Under the pieces are notes generated by a model. It searched no databases, was not told where the DNA came from, and saw only the letters and a list, made by a program, of their open reading frames with translations. Below are positions 1 to 8,305 of a DNA stretch of 64,000 bases, in pieces. The position numbers and the translations under genes were made by a program. Each line of letters opens with the position of its first letter. The stretch's first letter is position 1. The stretch comes from Streptomyces sp. Mut1 (GTDB lineage: Bacteria; Actinomycetota; Actinomycetes; Streptomycetales; Streptomycetaceae): positions 124,001-188,000 of the forward strand of contig NZ_CP120997.1 of assembly GCF_030719295.1 (NCBI RefSeq), given 5' to 3'.

Positions 1-990
1 CCCTCCGCGCAGCAGCAGGTCGTCGACGCCGGGAAGCGGGTCTTCTTCACCGAGTGCTCCGGCACCGAGAGCGACAACCGGTCCACCACGTTCGCCGACA
101 CCCTCAAGTGGCACGCCGAGAACCTCGTCGTGCAGAACATGCGCAACGGCGGCGAGACCGTCGTCGACTGGAACCTCGCCCTCGACCAGAACGGCGGCCC
201 CCACCAGGGGGGGTGCGCGGACCGCTGCAACGGTGTCGTGGAGATCGCGAACGGCAACGTGACGCGCAACGCCGAGTACTACGTGCTCGGGCACGTCAGC
301 AAGTTCGTCGAGCCCGGCGCCACCCGCATCGGCTCCACCAGCCAGGGCAACGGCGGCGTGGAGAACGTCGCCTTCCAGAACCCGGACGGCACCCGCGCCG
401 CGTACGTCGTCAACACGGCCTCGGGCGCCCAGCAGTTCTCGCTGACCGACAACGGCAGGTCCCTCGTCTACACCCTGCCCGCGGGCGCGGTCGCCACCTT
501 CGTGTGGAACGGCACCGACGGCGGGACCACCGATCCGCCCGGCGACAGCTCCATCGACTCGGCCGCCTGGTACCGGGTCAAGAACGGCAACAGCGGCGCC
601 TGCCTCGACGCGGCCGACTGGGGTACCGCCGACGGTACCGCGCTCCAGCAGTGGAGCTGCGGCGACGGGGCCAACCAGAGCTGGCAGTTCCGGCCCGCGG
701 GGGACGGCACCTACCAGGTCGTCAACCGGCACAACACCAAGGTCTGGGACGTCGACGGCGGCCCCGGCGCCACCGCCGCGGGCACCCGGGTGCACCTGTG
801 GTCGTACGTGGGCGGCACCAACCAGCAGTGGAGCGCGGAGCCCTCCGGCGCGGCCGGCACGTACCGCTTCGTCGCCCGCAACAGCGGCAAGTGCCTGTCC
901 GTGGACGGCGCGTCCACCGCCGATGGGGCCCGGCTGTCGCAGCAGCAGTGCGACGGATCGTCGGCCCAGACATTCTCGCTGGAGCACTGA
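1..990 (+). CDS. Secreted glycoside hydrolase family 30 with C-terminal ricin-B (CBM13) domain, 5' partial
   Basis: The reading frame is open from the first base, so the N-terminus lies outside the window. The first ~160 visible residues match the end of a GH30 (glucosylceramidase/endo-beta-1,6-glucanase-like) barrel: VFFTECSG near residue 14 has the form of the strand carrying the catalytic nucleophile Glu, followed by a TLKWHAENLVVQNM helix and a beta-sandwich. From about residue 185 to the end there is a beta-trefoil with repeated QxW motifs (QQWSC, QSWQF, QQWSAE) and paired Cys, typical of ricin-B/CBM13 sugar-binding modules on exported Streptomyces hydrolases. It probably degrades a beta-glucan outside the cell. 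The exact GH30 subfamily and substrate cannot be decided without the missing N-terminal part. Confidence 0.85.
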   Translation, partial: PSAQQQVVDAGKRVFFTECSGTESDNRSTTFADTLKWHAENLVVQNMRNGGETVVDWNLALDQNGGPHQGGCADRCNGVVEIANGNVTRNAEYYVLGHVSKFVEPGATRIGSTSQGNGGVENVAFQNPDGTRAAYVVNTASGAQQFSLTDNGRSLVYTLPAGAVATFVWNGTDGGTTDPPGDSSIDSAAWYRVKNGNSGACLDAADWGTADGTALQQWSCGDGANQSWQFRPAGDGTYQVVNRHNTKVWDVDGGPGATAAGTRVHLWSYVGGTNQQWSAEPSGAAGTYRFVARNSGKCLSVDGASTADGARLSQQQCDGSSAQTFSLEH

Positions 991-1006
991 CACCGCCGAG
1001 ACCACC

Positions 1007-1044
1007 GGCCCTTTCGCATCGCGCCCGCGCGGTGCGAAAGGGCC
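1007..1044. terminator. Bidirectional hairpin terminator
   Basis: A perfect 12-bp inverted repeat (GGCCCTTTCGCA at 1007-1018, complement at 1033-1044) with a 14-nt loop starts 17 bases after the hydrolase stop. It lies between two convergent genes, so it can serve both. There is no U-tract, as usual in Streptomyces. Confidence 0.8.
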
Positions 1045-1051
1045 TTGGCCG

Positions 1052-1339
1052 TCAGCCGAGGCCGCGGTGCCCTGCCCACATCTCACCGGCGCGGGCGGCG
1101 GCCGCGGCGACCAGGGCCGCCAGTTCGGGCCGGCCGGGCACCGGGAACGAGACGTACGCGCCCCGGCCGCCCTCCACCGGCCGGCCGTAGGCCTTCGCGG
1201 CGAGGTGACCGTCGGGGAGGAGCCGGACGTTGAGCGTGGTCAGCCGGAATGTCGTACCGCGACGGGTGTCCGTCCACCGGAGCGCCTCCGGGATGGTGAT
1301 GTTGACCGCCAACGCGCTTACCTCCACCTCGCTGCTCAT
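1052..1339 (-). CDS. Small hypothetical protein (95 aa)
   Basis: I do not recognise the family. The protein starts MSSEVEVSALAVNITIPEALRW, with charged and hydrophobic residues alternating like a small beta-rich fold, and ends in an Ala-rich helix. The frame stays open upstream to 1468, but that part is Arg/Pro-rich and looks non-coding, so ATG 1339 is preferred. It converges on the GH30 gene across the hairpin at 1007-1044. It has no signal peptide and no membrane segment. Confidence 0.55.
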   Translation of the reverse strand: MSSEVEVSALAVNITIPEALRWTDTRRGTTFRLTTLNVRLLPDGHLAAKAYGRPVEGGRGAYVSFPVPGRPELAALVAAAAARAGEMWAGHRGLG

Positions 1340-1570
1340 GGACGGATGATCCCACGCGGGTCGGCGGCCTCTCCCGGAGAGGGGGCACGTCTTCGGCCGG
1401 TGGGCCCGTTCGCGCCGGGGCGCGCGGCGCATTGACTGTGCCGCACATGCTCCACAGGAGCTTCGCACGCCCTACCGGCGCCCATAACGCAGTGGAAATG
1501 ATGAGCACACCGGCACGTGAATCAGGTGATCCGCACCCCCCTGTCCTTCGGTCGGGCGGTGATGCGGCGG

Positions 1571-1576
1571 AAGGAG
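1571..1576 (+). promoter_or_regulatory. Ribosome binding site that fixes the MfnB-like start
   Basis: AAGGAG lies 6 nt before GTG 1583. Starting there gives [13 protein letters not shown], which aligns from residue 1 with archaeal MfnB (MILLVSPIDVEEA). The upstream ATGs at 1517 and 1562 would add residues that the family lacks. Confidence 0.8.
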
Positions 1577-1582
1577 CCCACG

Positions 1583-2338
1583 GTGTTGCTTCTCATCTCT
1601 CCGGACAGCGTCGAAGAAGCCCTCGACTGCGCGAAGGCCGCGGAGTATCTCGACATCGTCGACGTGAAGAAGCCCGACGAAGGGTCGCTCGGCGCCAACT
1701 TTCCCTGGGTCATCAGAGAGATCCGTGACGCGGTCCCGGCAGCCAAACCGGTGTCCGCGACCGTGGGCGATGTCCCCTACAAGCCCGGCACGGTGGCTCA
1801 GGCGGCGCTCGGCGCCGTCGTCTCCGGAGCCACGTACATCAAGGTCGGCCTCTACGGGTGCACCACGCCCGATCAGGGCATCGAGGTCATGCGCGCGGTC
1901 GTCAGGGCCGTGAAGGACCACCGGCCCGAAGCGCTCGTCGTCGCCTCCGGGTATGCCGACGCCCACCGCGTCGGCTGCGTCAACCCGCTCGCCCTCCCCG
2001 ACATCGCCGCCCGGTCCGGTGCCGACGCGGCGATGCTCGACACCGCCATCAAGGACGGGACGCGACTGTTCGACCACGTTCCGCCGGACCTCTGCGCCGA
2101 GTTCGTACGGCTGGCCCACGCGTCCGGTCTGCTCGCCGCCCTCGCGGGCAGTGTCAAACAGGCCGACCTCGCCCCGCTGACCCGGATCGGAACGGACATC
2201 GTCGGCGTACGCGGAGCGGTCTGCGAGGGCGGCGACCGCAATGCGGGAAGGATTCGGCCCCATCTGGTGGCCGCCTTCCGGGCGGAGATGGACCGGCAGG
2301 CCCGGGAGCACTCCGCCACCCTGCCCGTCGTCGGCTGA
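1583..2338 (+). CDS. mfnB: (5-formylfuran-3-yl)methyl phosphate synthase homologue (MfnB family)
   Basis: The 251-residue protein matches the MfnB/DUF556 family along its whole length. MfnB condenses two glyceraldehyde-3-phosphates to 4-(hydroxymethyl)-2-furaldehyde phosphate, the furan precursor of methanofuran. Visible signatures are [59 protein letters not shown] and TDIVGVRGA. Lys29, Lys87 and Lys157 fall at the places of Lys27, Lys85 and Lys155 of the Methanocaldococcus jannaschii enzyme, so it should be active. The GTG start is chosen because of the AAGGAG box and family length. It is the first gene of a four-gene operon with two oxidoreductases and a methyltransferase. Streptomyces is not known to make methanofuran, so a different furan product is likely (inference). 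Confidence 0.9.
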   Translation: MLLLISPDSVEEALDCAKAAEYLDIVDVKKPDEGSLGANFPWVIREIRDAVPAAKPVSATVGDVPYKPGTVAQAALGAVVSGATYIKVGLYGCTTPDQGIEVMRAVVRAVKDHRPEALVVASGYADAHRVGCVNPLALPDIAARSGADAAMLDTAIKDGTRLFDHVPPDLCAEFVRLAHASGLLAALAGSVKQADLAPLTRIGTDIVGVRGAVCEGGDRNAGRIRPHLVAAFRAEMDRQAREHSATLPVVG

Positions 2339-2346
2339 CCGCCGGC

Positions 2347-3759
2347 ATGCCGACTTCCCATCCGGCGGGTCCGGGCCGCGCGCCCGGACGCGGGTCCGCG
2401 CGCTTCCCCGTCCTCGACCCGGCCACCGGGGAGACCATCGACGAGGCCCCCGACCAGCACCCGGACGAGCTGGACGCCGTGGTCGACCGGGCCCACCGGG
2501 CCTGGCACGGCTGGCGCGCCGACGCCGCCGCACGGACCCGTGCGCTGCTCCGGGCGGCCGAGGCCGTGGAGGCCGCGGGCGACGGCCTCGCCCGGCTGCT
2601 CACCCGGGAACAGGGCAAACCGCTGGCCGAGTCGTACGCGGAGATCGCGCGCACCTCGGCGCGGCTGCGCTACTTCGCGGACCTGGTCCCACGGACGCGG
2701 CGGATCAGCGACGGCCGGCCCGTGCGCAGCGAGATCCGCTGGCGTCCGCTCGGTCCGGTCGCCGCGATCGTGCCGTGGAACTTCCCCCTCCAGCTCGCGT
2801 CGGCGAAGTTCGCTCCCGCGCTCGCGGCGGGCAACACCGTCGTCCTCAAACCCTCCCCGTTCACTCCTCTCGCCACCCGGCTGCTGGGTTCCGTCCTCGC
2901 CACCGCCCTGCCCGAGGACGTACTGACCGTCGTCACCGGCCGTGAACCGCTCGGTGCCCGTCTCGTGTCGCACCCGGGCATCCGGCACGTCACCTTCACC
3001 GGCTCGGTGCCCACCGGGCGGGCCGTCGCTGCCGGGGCGGCCGTGTCGCTCGCCCGGGTCACTCTGGAGCTCGGCGGCAACGACGCCGCCGTCCTGCTGG
3101 ACGACGTCGACGTGGAGCGGATCACGGACCGGCTGTTCTGGGCCGCGTTCCGCAACTGCGGGCAGGTCTGCATGGCGGTCAAGCGGGTGTACGTCCCCGC
3201 CCGGCTCCACGCCGACGTGGTCGAAGCGCTCGCCGGGCGGGCGAAGGCGGTTGTCGTGGGAAACGGGCTCGACCCGGACACCCGGCTGGGCCCGGTCAGC
3301 AACGCGCCCCAACTGGCCCGGGTCGAGCGGGTCACCCGGCAGGCCGTGGCGGACGGTGCCCGCGCGGCGGCCGGCGGCCACCGGCTGGACGGACCGGGCC
3401 ACTTCTTCGCTCCCACGATCCTCACCGACGTCTCCCCCGGCAGCGAGGTGGTGACCGGGGAACAGTTCGGCCCTGTCCTGCCCGTGCTGCCGTACCGGAG
3501 TCTCGACGAAGCCGTGGCGGCGGCCAACGGCACCCGGTTCGGGCTGGGCGGCTCCGTGTGGGGCACCGACCCCGACCGGGCCGAGGCGGTGGCCGAGCGC
3601 CTCGAATGCGGCACGGCCTGGGTCAACCACCATGCCGAGCTGTCCCTCGCCCAGCCCTTCGCCGGCATCGGGGACAGCGGTGTCGGCGTCGCGGGCGGAC
3701 CGTGGGGTCTGTACGGCAACCTCCGGCCGTTCGTCGTCCACCGCCCGGAGGAGTCATGA
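2347..3759 (+). CDS. Aldehyde dehydrogenase (NAD(P)-dependent, ALDH superfamily)
   Basis: The 470-residue protein has the full ALDH set: the VPWNFP strand, KPSPFTPL, FTGSVPTGR, LELGGND with general-base Glu241, and NCGQVC with catalytic Cys275, then EQFGPVLPV near the C-terminus. It begins 8 bases after mfnB, and its TGA overlaps the ATG of the next gene, so the genes are co-translated. The operon context suggests that it oxidises the 2-formyl group of the MfnB product to a furan-2-carboxylate, or the aldehyde formed by the following alcohol dehydrogenase (inference). The frame continues upstream to 1858 only as a shadow over mfnB; ATG 2347 is the natural start. Confidence 0.85.
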   Translation: MPTSHPAGPGRAPGRGSARFPVLDPATGETIDEAPDQHPDELDAVVDRAHRAWHGWRADAAARTRALLRAAEAVEAAGDGLARLLTREQGKPLAESYAEIARTSARLRYFADLVPRTRRISDGRPVRSEIRWRPLGPVAAIVPWNFPLQLASAKFAPALAAGNTVVLKPSPFTPLATRLLGSVLATALPEDVLTVVTGREPLGARLVSHPGIRHVTFTGSVPTGRAVAAGAAVSLARVTLELGGNDAAVLLDDVDVERITDRLFWAAFRNCGQVCMAVKRVYVPARLHADVVEALAGRAKAVVVGNGLDPDTRLGPVSNAPQLARVERVTRQAVADGARAAAGGHRLDGPGHFFAPTILTDVSPGSEVVTGEQFGPVLPVLPYRSLDEAVAAANGTRFGLGGSVWGTDPDRAEAVAERLECGTAWVNHHAELSLAQPFAGIGDSGVGVAGGPWGLYGNLRPFVVHRPEES

Positions 3760-4868
3760 CGACGCGCTTCCGGGCGGCCGTGCTCCGCTCGTACGAAGGC
3801 CCCTTCGCGGTCGAGGAGGTGGCCCTCGGCACGGAGCCCGCCGCCGGCGAGATCCTGGTCGAGATCGCGGGCTGCGGGATGTGCCGGACCGACCTGGCCG
3901 TCCGGCGGTCGGCCGGCCGCAGCCCGTTGCCCGCGGTCCTCGGTCACGAGGGGGCCGGGGTGGTGGTGCGCACGGGCGGCGGCCCGGACGCCTCGGTCGG
4001 CGTCGGCGACCATGTCGTGCTGAGCTTCGACTCCTGCGGGCACTGCCGCAACTGCCTGGGCGCCGCCCCCGCGTACTGCGACTCCTTCGCCCGGCTCAAC
4101 CTCTTCGGGGGCCGCGAGGAGGACGCGCCCCGGCTCACCGACACGGCCGGCCGGGCCCTGGCCCCGCGCTGGTTCGGCCAGTCCTCGTTCGCCCAGTACG
4201 CGCTGGTCCCGGCCCGCAACGCCGTCCGGGTCGACCCCGCGCTCCCCCTCGAACTGCTCGGACCGCTCGGCTGCGGCTTCCTCACCGGGGCCGGGGCCGT
4301 GCTGAACACCTTCCGTGCCGGACCCGGTGACACGCTGGTGGTCCTCGGCGCGGGGGCGGTGGGACTGGCCGCCGTGATGGCGGCCGGAGCCGGCGGCGCG
4401 TCGGCCGTGGCCGTGGACCGGCATCCGCGACGGCTCGCTCTGGCGGAACGATTCGGCGCGGTCGCGCTGCACGCCGACGAGGCGGGGCTGCCCGAGCGGA
4501 TCCGGCGGCTGACCGGCGGCGGCGCGCGGTACGCGCTGGACACGACGGCGTCGCCCCCGCTCATCAACGACGCGCTCCGCGCCCTGTGCCCCACCGGCAC
4601 GCTCGGCCTGGTGGCGCGGCTGCACACCCCGCTGCCGCTCGAACCGGGAACGCTGGACCGGGGCCGCGGCATCCGCCACATCTGCGAAGGGGACGCCGTA
4701 CCCGGGCTGCTGATACCCGTGCTGACCGGGTTGTGGCAGGCCGGACGCTTCCCCTTCGACCAGCTGATCCGTACCTATCCGCTGGCCGACATCAACGAGG
4801 CCGAACGCGACTGCGACGCGGGCCGCGTCGTCAAACCCGTCCTGCTCCCGGAGGGAAGAAGCCGATGA
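3756..4868 (+). CDS. Zinc-dependent aryl-alcohol-type dehydrogenase (medium chain)
   Basis: The 370-residue medium-chain dehydrogenase has GCGMCRTD (catalytic zinc Cys), GHEGAGVV (catalytic zinc His-Glu), the four-Cys structural zinc loop CGHCRNC...YC and a GAGAVGLA nucleotide-binding motif. The overall pattern resembles the benzyl-alcohol (XylB-type) branch, whose substrates are planar aromatic alcohols; a hydroxymethylfuran would fit. ATG 3756 overlaps the upstream stop (ATGA), and GGAGGAG lies just before it. Its own stop overlaps the methyltransferase start in the same way. The likely role is interconversion of the furan hydroxymethyl and formyl groups (inference from context). Confidence 0.85.
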   Translation: MTTRFRAAVLRSYEGPFAVEEVALGTEPAAGEILVEIAGCGMCRTDLAVRRSAGRSPLPAVLGHEGAGVVVRTGGGPDASVGVGDHVVLSFDSCGHCRNCLGAAPAYCDSFARLNLFGGREEDAPRLTDTAGRALAPRWFGQSSFAQYALVPARNAVRVDPALPLELLGPLGCGFLTGAGAVLNTFRAGPGDTLVVLGAGAVGLAAVMAAGAGGASAVAVDRHPRRLALAERFGAVALHADEAGLPERIRRLTGGGARYALDTTASPPLINDALRALCPTGTLGLVARLHTPLPLEPGTLDRGRGIRHICEGDAVPGLLIPVLTGLWQAGRFPFDQLIRTYPLADINEAERDCDAGRVVKPVLLPEGRSR

Positions 4869-5833
4869 ACGAGGCGATCAGCACCACGGACTCACCGCAG
4901 CCCGACCGCGATCCCGGCGCGGACATGGCCGGTGGCCCGGCGCCGGGGAACCCGGATGCGGGAGGCGTGGACGGGGGCGTGGGTCTCACCGCGCTCCTGG
5001 TGGCCGCGGCGCGGGCGATCGAGACCCACCGGCACGACAGCCTGGCTCAGGACCCCTACGCGGAACACTTCGTGCGCGCGGCGCCGGCGTGCGCGGACTG
5101 GCCGGTGCGGATCGAGCAGGTGCCGGACGGGGACCGCAACGCGTTGTGGGGGCGGTTCGCCCGCTACTTCGGCCTGCGCACCAGGGTCCTGGACGACTTC
5201 CTCCTCGGGGCCGTCGGTGCGGGAGCCCGCCAGGTGGTGCTGCTGGGAGCGGGGCTGGACACGCGTGCCTTCCGGCTGGGCTTGGCTTCGGACTGCGCGG
5301 TCTTCGAGGTCGACCGGGCGGGCGTGCTGGACTTCAAGCACCGGGTGCTCACGAGCCTGCCGGCCGCCCCGAAGGTGAAGCGCGTGCCCGTTCCGGTGGA
5401 TCTGCGCGACGACTGGGTCACCGCGCTGACCTCGGCGGGCTTCGATCCGGCCGCGCCGAGCGTCTGGCTGGCCGAGGGGCTGCTCTTCTACCTGCCGAGC
5501 GCCGTCGAGACGTCTCTCATCGACACCGTGGACCGGTTGACCGTGAGCGGCAGCGCGCTGGCCTTCGAGGCGAAACTGGAGGCGGATCTGCTGGCCTACC
5601 GGGACAGTGCCATCTACACGGCGACGCGGGAGGAGATCGGCATCGACCTGCTCCGCCTCTTCGACAAGGGACCGCGGCCCGACTCGGCGGGAGACCTCAC
5701 GGCCAGGGGCTGGTCCGCGTCGACGCACACCCCGTTCGATTTCACCCGCGCGCACGGACGCGGCCCGCTCCCCGAGCCGGACGACGCGCTGGAGGGGAAC
5801 CGGTGGGTGTTCGCGCACAAGCTCCGGCAGTGA
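4865..5833 (+). CDS. Class I SAM methyltransferase, leucine carboxyl methyltransferase-like family
   Basis: The 322-residue protein belongs to the PPM1/TIGR00027 family common in actinobacteria. A SAM-binding strand with motif VLLGAGLDTRAFRL is near residue 125, FEVDRAGVL holds the acidic ribose-binding position, and WLAEGLLFYL is the post-motif characteristic of the family. The first 38 residues are low-complexity. It overlaps the dehydrogenase stop by ATGA, so it belongs to the furan operon. Carboxyl methylation (for example of a furoate) is consistent with the family but not proven. It is clearly paralogous to the gene at 8306-9235. Confidence 0.8.
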   Translation: MNEAISTTDSPQPDRDPGADMAGGPAPGNPDAGGVDGGVGLTALLVAAARAIETHRHDSLAQDPYAEHFVRAAPACADWPVRIEQVPDGDRNALWGRFARYFGLRTRVLDDFLLGAVGAGARQVVLLGAGLDTRAFRLGLASDCAVFEVDRAGVLDFKHRVLTSLPAAPKVKRVPVPVDLRDDWVTALTSAGFDPAAPSVWLAEGLLFYLPSAVETSLIDTVDRLTVSGSALAFEAKLEADLLAYRDSAIYTATREEIGIDLLRLFDKGPRPDSAGDLTARGWSASTHTPFDFTRAHGRGPLPEPDDALEGNRWVFAHKLRQ

Positions 5834-5881
5834 GACACCTGCGGCTCACGGCGGCGCGCGACCGCCCCCCGCGCCTTCGGA

Positions 5882-6403
5882 TCAGGGCAACGACCGTGTG
5901 AGCCAGGCGACTTCGCCACTGTCCTCGGTGGAGATGTGGTCCCGCTCGAACCCGAGCTTCTCCAGGACGCGGAGCGAGGGTGTGTTCCAGGTGCCGACGG
6001 TCGACCACAGCCGTTTCCGCCCGGTCGCGGCAGCCGCTTCGAGCACCGCGGCTGCCGCCTCGGTGGCGTAGCCGCGCCCGTGCACCCGCTGGAACAGCTC
6101 GTAGGCAATTTCGGGCTCCTCCAGGGTGGAGCGGCCGATGATCAGCCCGCAGTAGCCGATGAAGTCGCCCTCGTCGCGGCGCTGGACGGGCAGCAGGGCG
6201 ATTCCGGTGCTCTGCGTCGCGGTGAGCAGCTCCGTGATGGATTTCCGGATGCGCTCGGCCGCGGGCGTCCCCTTGCCCCGTTCGGAGAGGAGGGCGCTGA
6301 ACTCCTCGGCGTCCGTCTCTGCCCAGGGGCGCAGGATCAGCCGCTCGGTCCGCAGGTGGAAGGGCATCGTCTCGTACGTGGGCATGCCCCTACTGTGCCC
6401 CAC
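5882..6403 (-). CDS. GNAT acetyltransferase (RimJ/RimL type)
   Basis: The 173-residue protein has the family opening TERLILRPW, then a central FIGYCGLI strand, the acetyl-CoA loop RVHGRGYATEAA, and the ending NTPSLRVLEKLGF. It acetylates a protein N-terminus or small molecule; the substrate is unknown. GTG 6403 lies three bases after the stop of the upstream quinone reductase, suggesting translational coupling. ATG 6385 is an alternative, but its AGGGG is only one base away. It converges on the methyltransferase at 4865-5833. Confidence 0.8.
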   Translation of the reverse strand: MGHSRGMPTYETMPFHLRTERLILRPWAETDAEEFSALLSERGKGTPAAERIRKSITELLTATQSTGIALLPVQRRDEGDFIGYCGLIIGRSTLEEPEIAYELFQRVHGRGYATEAAAAVLEAAAATGRKRLWSTVGTWNTPSLRVLEKLGFERDHISTEDSGEVAWLTRSLP

Positions 6404-6406
6404 GGC

Positions 6407-7222
6407 TCATCGGGCGCCGGGGGTGCCCGGTGCCGTCGTCGTGCTTGCGCGCACGTGCAGGCCGAAGCCGGTCCGCCCGGCCGGCTCCACGCCCTCCTTC
6501 AGGTGCAGGGAGGGGATCTCGTAGTCGCCGGAGTTCTGCCGGCGGAACGGGATCGGTTCGGTCGCCTCCAGAGCGAGGAGTCGCCGCTCCCAGGCCTCGG
6601 CCGCCTCCGGGTAGTCGTCGGCGGTCATCCGGTCGGTGCCGTACAGCACGAACGGAGGCAGTACGTCGAGTCCCGGGTAGTGGAGGATGCCGTGCTGGAT
6701 CGGGAAGAGCAGGTCCTCGATGGGTCCGTTGATGCCGCGGGCGCAATAGTGCGGTTCCAGGCCGCCGATGGTCACCGACAGCAGGGCCCGCCTGCCCGCG
6801 AGGGTGCCCTCGCCGTAGCGCTCGCCGTACTTGGTGTCGCTGTGCTCGCCGACGCCGTACGCGAAGTGGTAGGTGAACACCCGGTCCACCCAGCCCTTCA
6901 GGATCGCGGGCATCGTGTACCACCACAGGGGGAACTGGAAGATGACGGTGTCGGCCCACAGCAGCTTCTCCTGCTCGTCGCGTACGTCCGCGGTGAGCGT
7001 CCCGGCGTCGAAGGCGCGGCCGGAGTCGCGGGCCACCCTCAGCGGGTCCGAGGCGTCGGGGCCGTAGTCCGTGGCGTCGACGACCGCCTTCCAGTTCATC
7101 GCGTACAGGTCGCTCACCCGCACCTCGTGGCCGGCTTCCTCCAGGGTGGACACCGCGAGGTCCTTCAGAGAGCCGTTCAGCGACTTCGGCTCGGGGTGGG
7201 CGTGGACGATCAGCGTCTTCAC
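6407..7222 (-). CDS. NAD(P)H quinone dehydrogenase, flavodoxin-like fold
   Basis: The 271-residue protein opens with KTLIVHAHPEPKSLNGSL, the FMN/FAD-phosphate loop of the NQO1/MdaB/YwrO group, and contains FQFPLWWYTMPAILKGWVDRVF and SVTIGG, the other cofactor-contacting segments. Such enzymes carry out two-electron reduction of quinones or azo compounds. GTG 7222 has GAGGAG 6 nt upstream. It is transcribed divergently from the XRE regulator at 7364, the usual pattern for this pair, so it is probably that regulator's target and induced by electrophiles. Confidence 0.85.
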   Translation of the reverse strand: MKTLIVHAHPEPKSLNGSLKDLAVSTLEEAGHEVRVSDLYAMNWKAVVDATDYGPDASDPLRVARDSGRAFDAGTLTADVRDEQEKLLWADTVIFQFPLWWYTMPAILKGWVDRVFTYHFAYGVGEHSDTKYGERYGEGTLAGRRALLSVTIGGLEPHYCARGINGPIEDLLFPIQHGILHYPGLDVLPPFVLYGTDRMTADDYPEAAEAWERRLLALEATEPIPFRRQNSGDYEIPSLHLKEGVEPAGRTGFGLHVRASTTTAPGTPGAR

Positions 7223-7363
7223 GGGGAACTCCTCGGGATCGGTTGCTCTCGATCCTGGGCCCCGCGGCGTACGGCGTTCAGGGACGCCTCTTCCGTAGGG
7301 CGGGACTTCCTGGTATCGGCAGGGCCACCTTCGCGGGGCCCGGCCGAGGCCATACTGGGAGGC

Positions 7364-8224
7364 ATGGACGATCTGGCGGGATTCCTGCGGACCCGGCGTT
7401 CCAGGGTCGACCCGGCCTCCGCCGGCATCGCCGTCGACAGCCGGCGGCGGGTGGACGGCCTGCGCCGCGAGGAGGTCGCGCACCTGTCGGGGGTCAGCGT
7501 CGACTACTACGTACGCCTGGAGCAGGGCCGGGCCAACAAGCCCTCCGAGCAGGTCCTCGACGCGCTCGCCCGTGTCCTCGGGCTCGACGAGATCGAGCGC
7601 GAGCACCTCTACCGGCTGGCCAGGCAACGCCGTCGGCGTGCGAGGACGCCCGGCGGGCGGGTCCGGCCGGAGCTGCTGCGCGTCCTGGATCTGGTGACCG
7701 GCGCGCCCGCGATGATCATGGACCACCGCATGGACGTACTCGCGGGCAACCGTCTCGCCGGGCTGCTGTACGGGCGGCCGGTGCCGGGGCTGAACACCGC
7801 CCGGCACCTCTTCCTGGAGGAGACCGACCGCGGTCTGTACGCGGAGTGGGAGCAGTGCACGCTGGACGCGGTCGGGCATTTGCGGCTGGCCGCCGGCAAG
7901 TACCCCGACGACACGCGTCTGGCCTCGCTCATCGGCGAGTTGGCGATGGGCAGCGAGCGCTTCCGCCGCCTGTGGGCGCGTGCGGACGTCCGCGCCCGCA
8001 CGCATGGACGCAAGGTGTACCGGCACCCACTGATCGGGCTGCTGGAACTGCACCAGGAGAACTTCGCGCTTCCGGACGGCTCGGGCCGCGAGATGCTGGT
8101 GCTGTCCGCGGCCGCCGGCAGCCCCGCCGAGGACGGGCTGCGTCTGCTGGCCGGGCTCGGGGCGGACACGAAGAGCGCCGAGGCGCATACGGAGCACCCG
8201 GTCGACGCGCGGGCCCGCGAGTAG
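7364..8224 (+). CDS. XRE-family regulator with MmyB-like C-terminal domain
   Basis: The 286-residue protein has an N-terminal helix-turn-helix (GLRREEVAHLSGVSVDYYVRLEQG, about residues 29-52) followed by a ~180-residue MmyB-like ligand-binding domain with the typical APAMIMDHRMDVLAGN and NTARHLF segments. GGGAGG precedes ATG 7364. The 141-bp gap to the divergent quinone reductase must hold both promoters, so autoregulation and control of that reductase are likely. Confidence 0.85.
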   Translation: MDDLAGFLRTRRSRVDPASAGIAVDSRRRVDGLRREEVAHLSGVSVDYYVRLEQGRANKPSEQVLDALARVLGLDEIEREHLYRLARQRRRRARTPGGRVRPELLRVLDLVTGAPAMIMDHRMDVLAGNRLAGLLYGRPVPGLNTARHLFLEETDRGLYAEWEQCTLDAVGHLRLAAGKYPDDTRLASLIGELAMGSERFRRLWARADVRARTHGRKVYRHPLIGLLELHQENFALPDGSGREMLVLSAAAGSPAEDGLRLLAGLGADTKSAEAHTEHPVDARARE

Positions 8225-8253
8225 CCCGGTACGCGGCGCGGGCGCGGGGTCGG

Positions 8254-8296
8254 GCCACCGGCACGGTGGTCCCTACGAGCGGCACACTCCGTTCGT
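8254..8296. terminator. Possible double hairpin between convergent genes
   Basis: GCCACCG/CGGTGGT (8254-8260 with 8264-8270, one wobble pair) and ACGAGCGG/CCGTTCGT (8275-8282 with 8289-8296, one wobble pair) fill the gap between two convergent genes. The stems are short, so the call is weak. Confidence 0.4.
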
Positions 8297-8305
8297 CACC
8301 GTGCG

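Noticed and set aside
5936..8224. A 762-residue plus-strand frame that includes the XRE regulator
   Set aside because: Only the part from ATG 7364 resembles a protein family and has a GGGAGG site; the rest is antisense to the acetyltransferase and quinone reductase.
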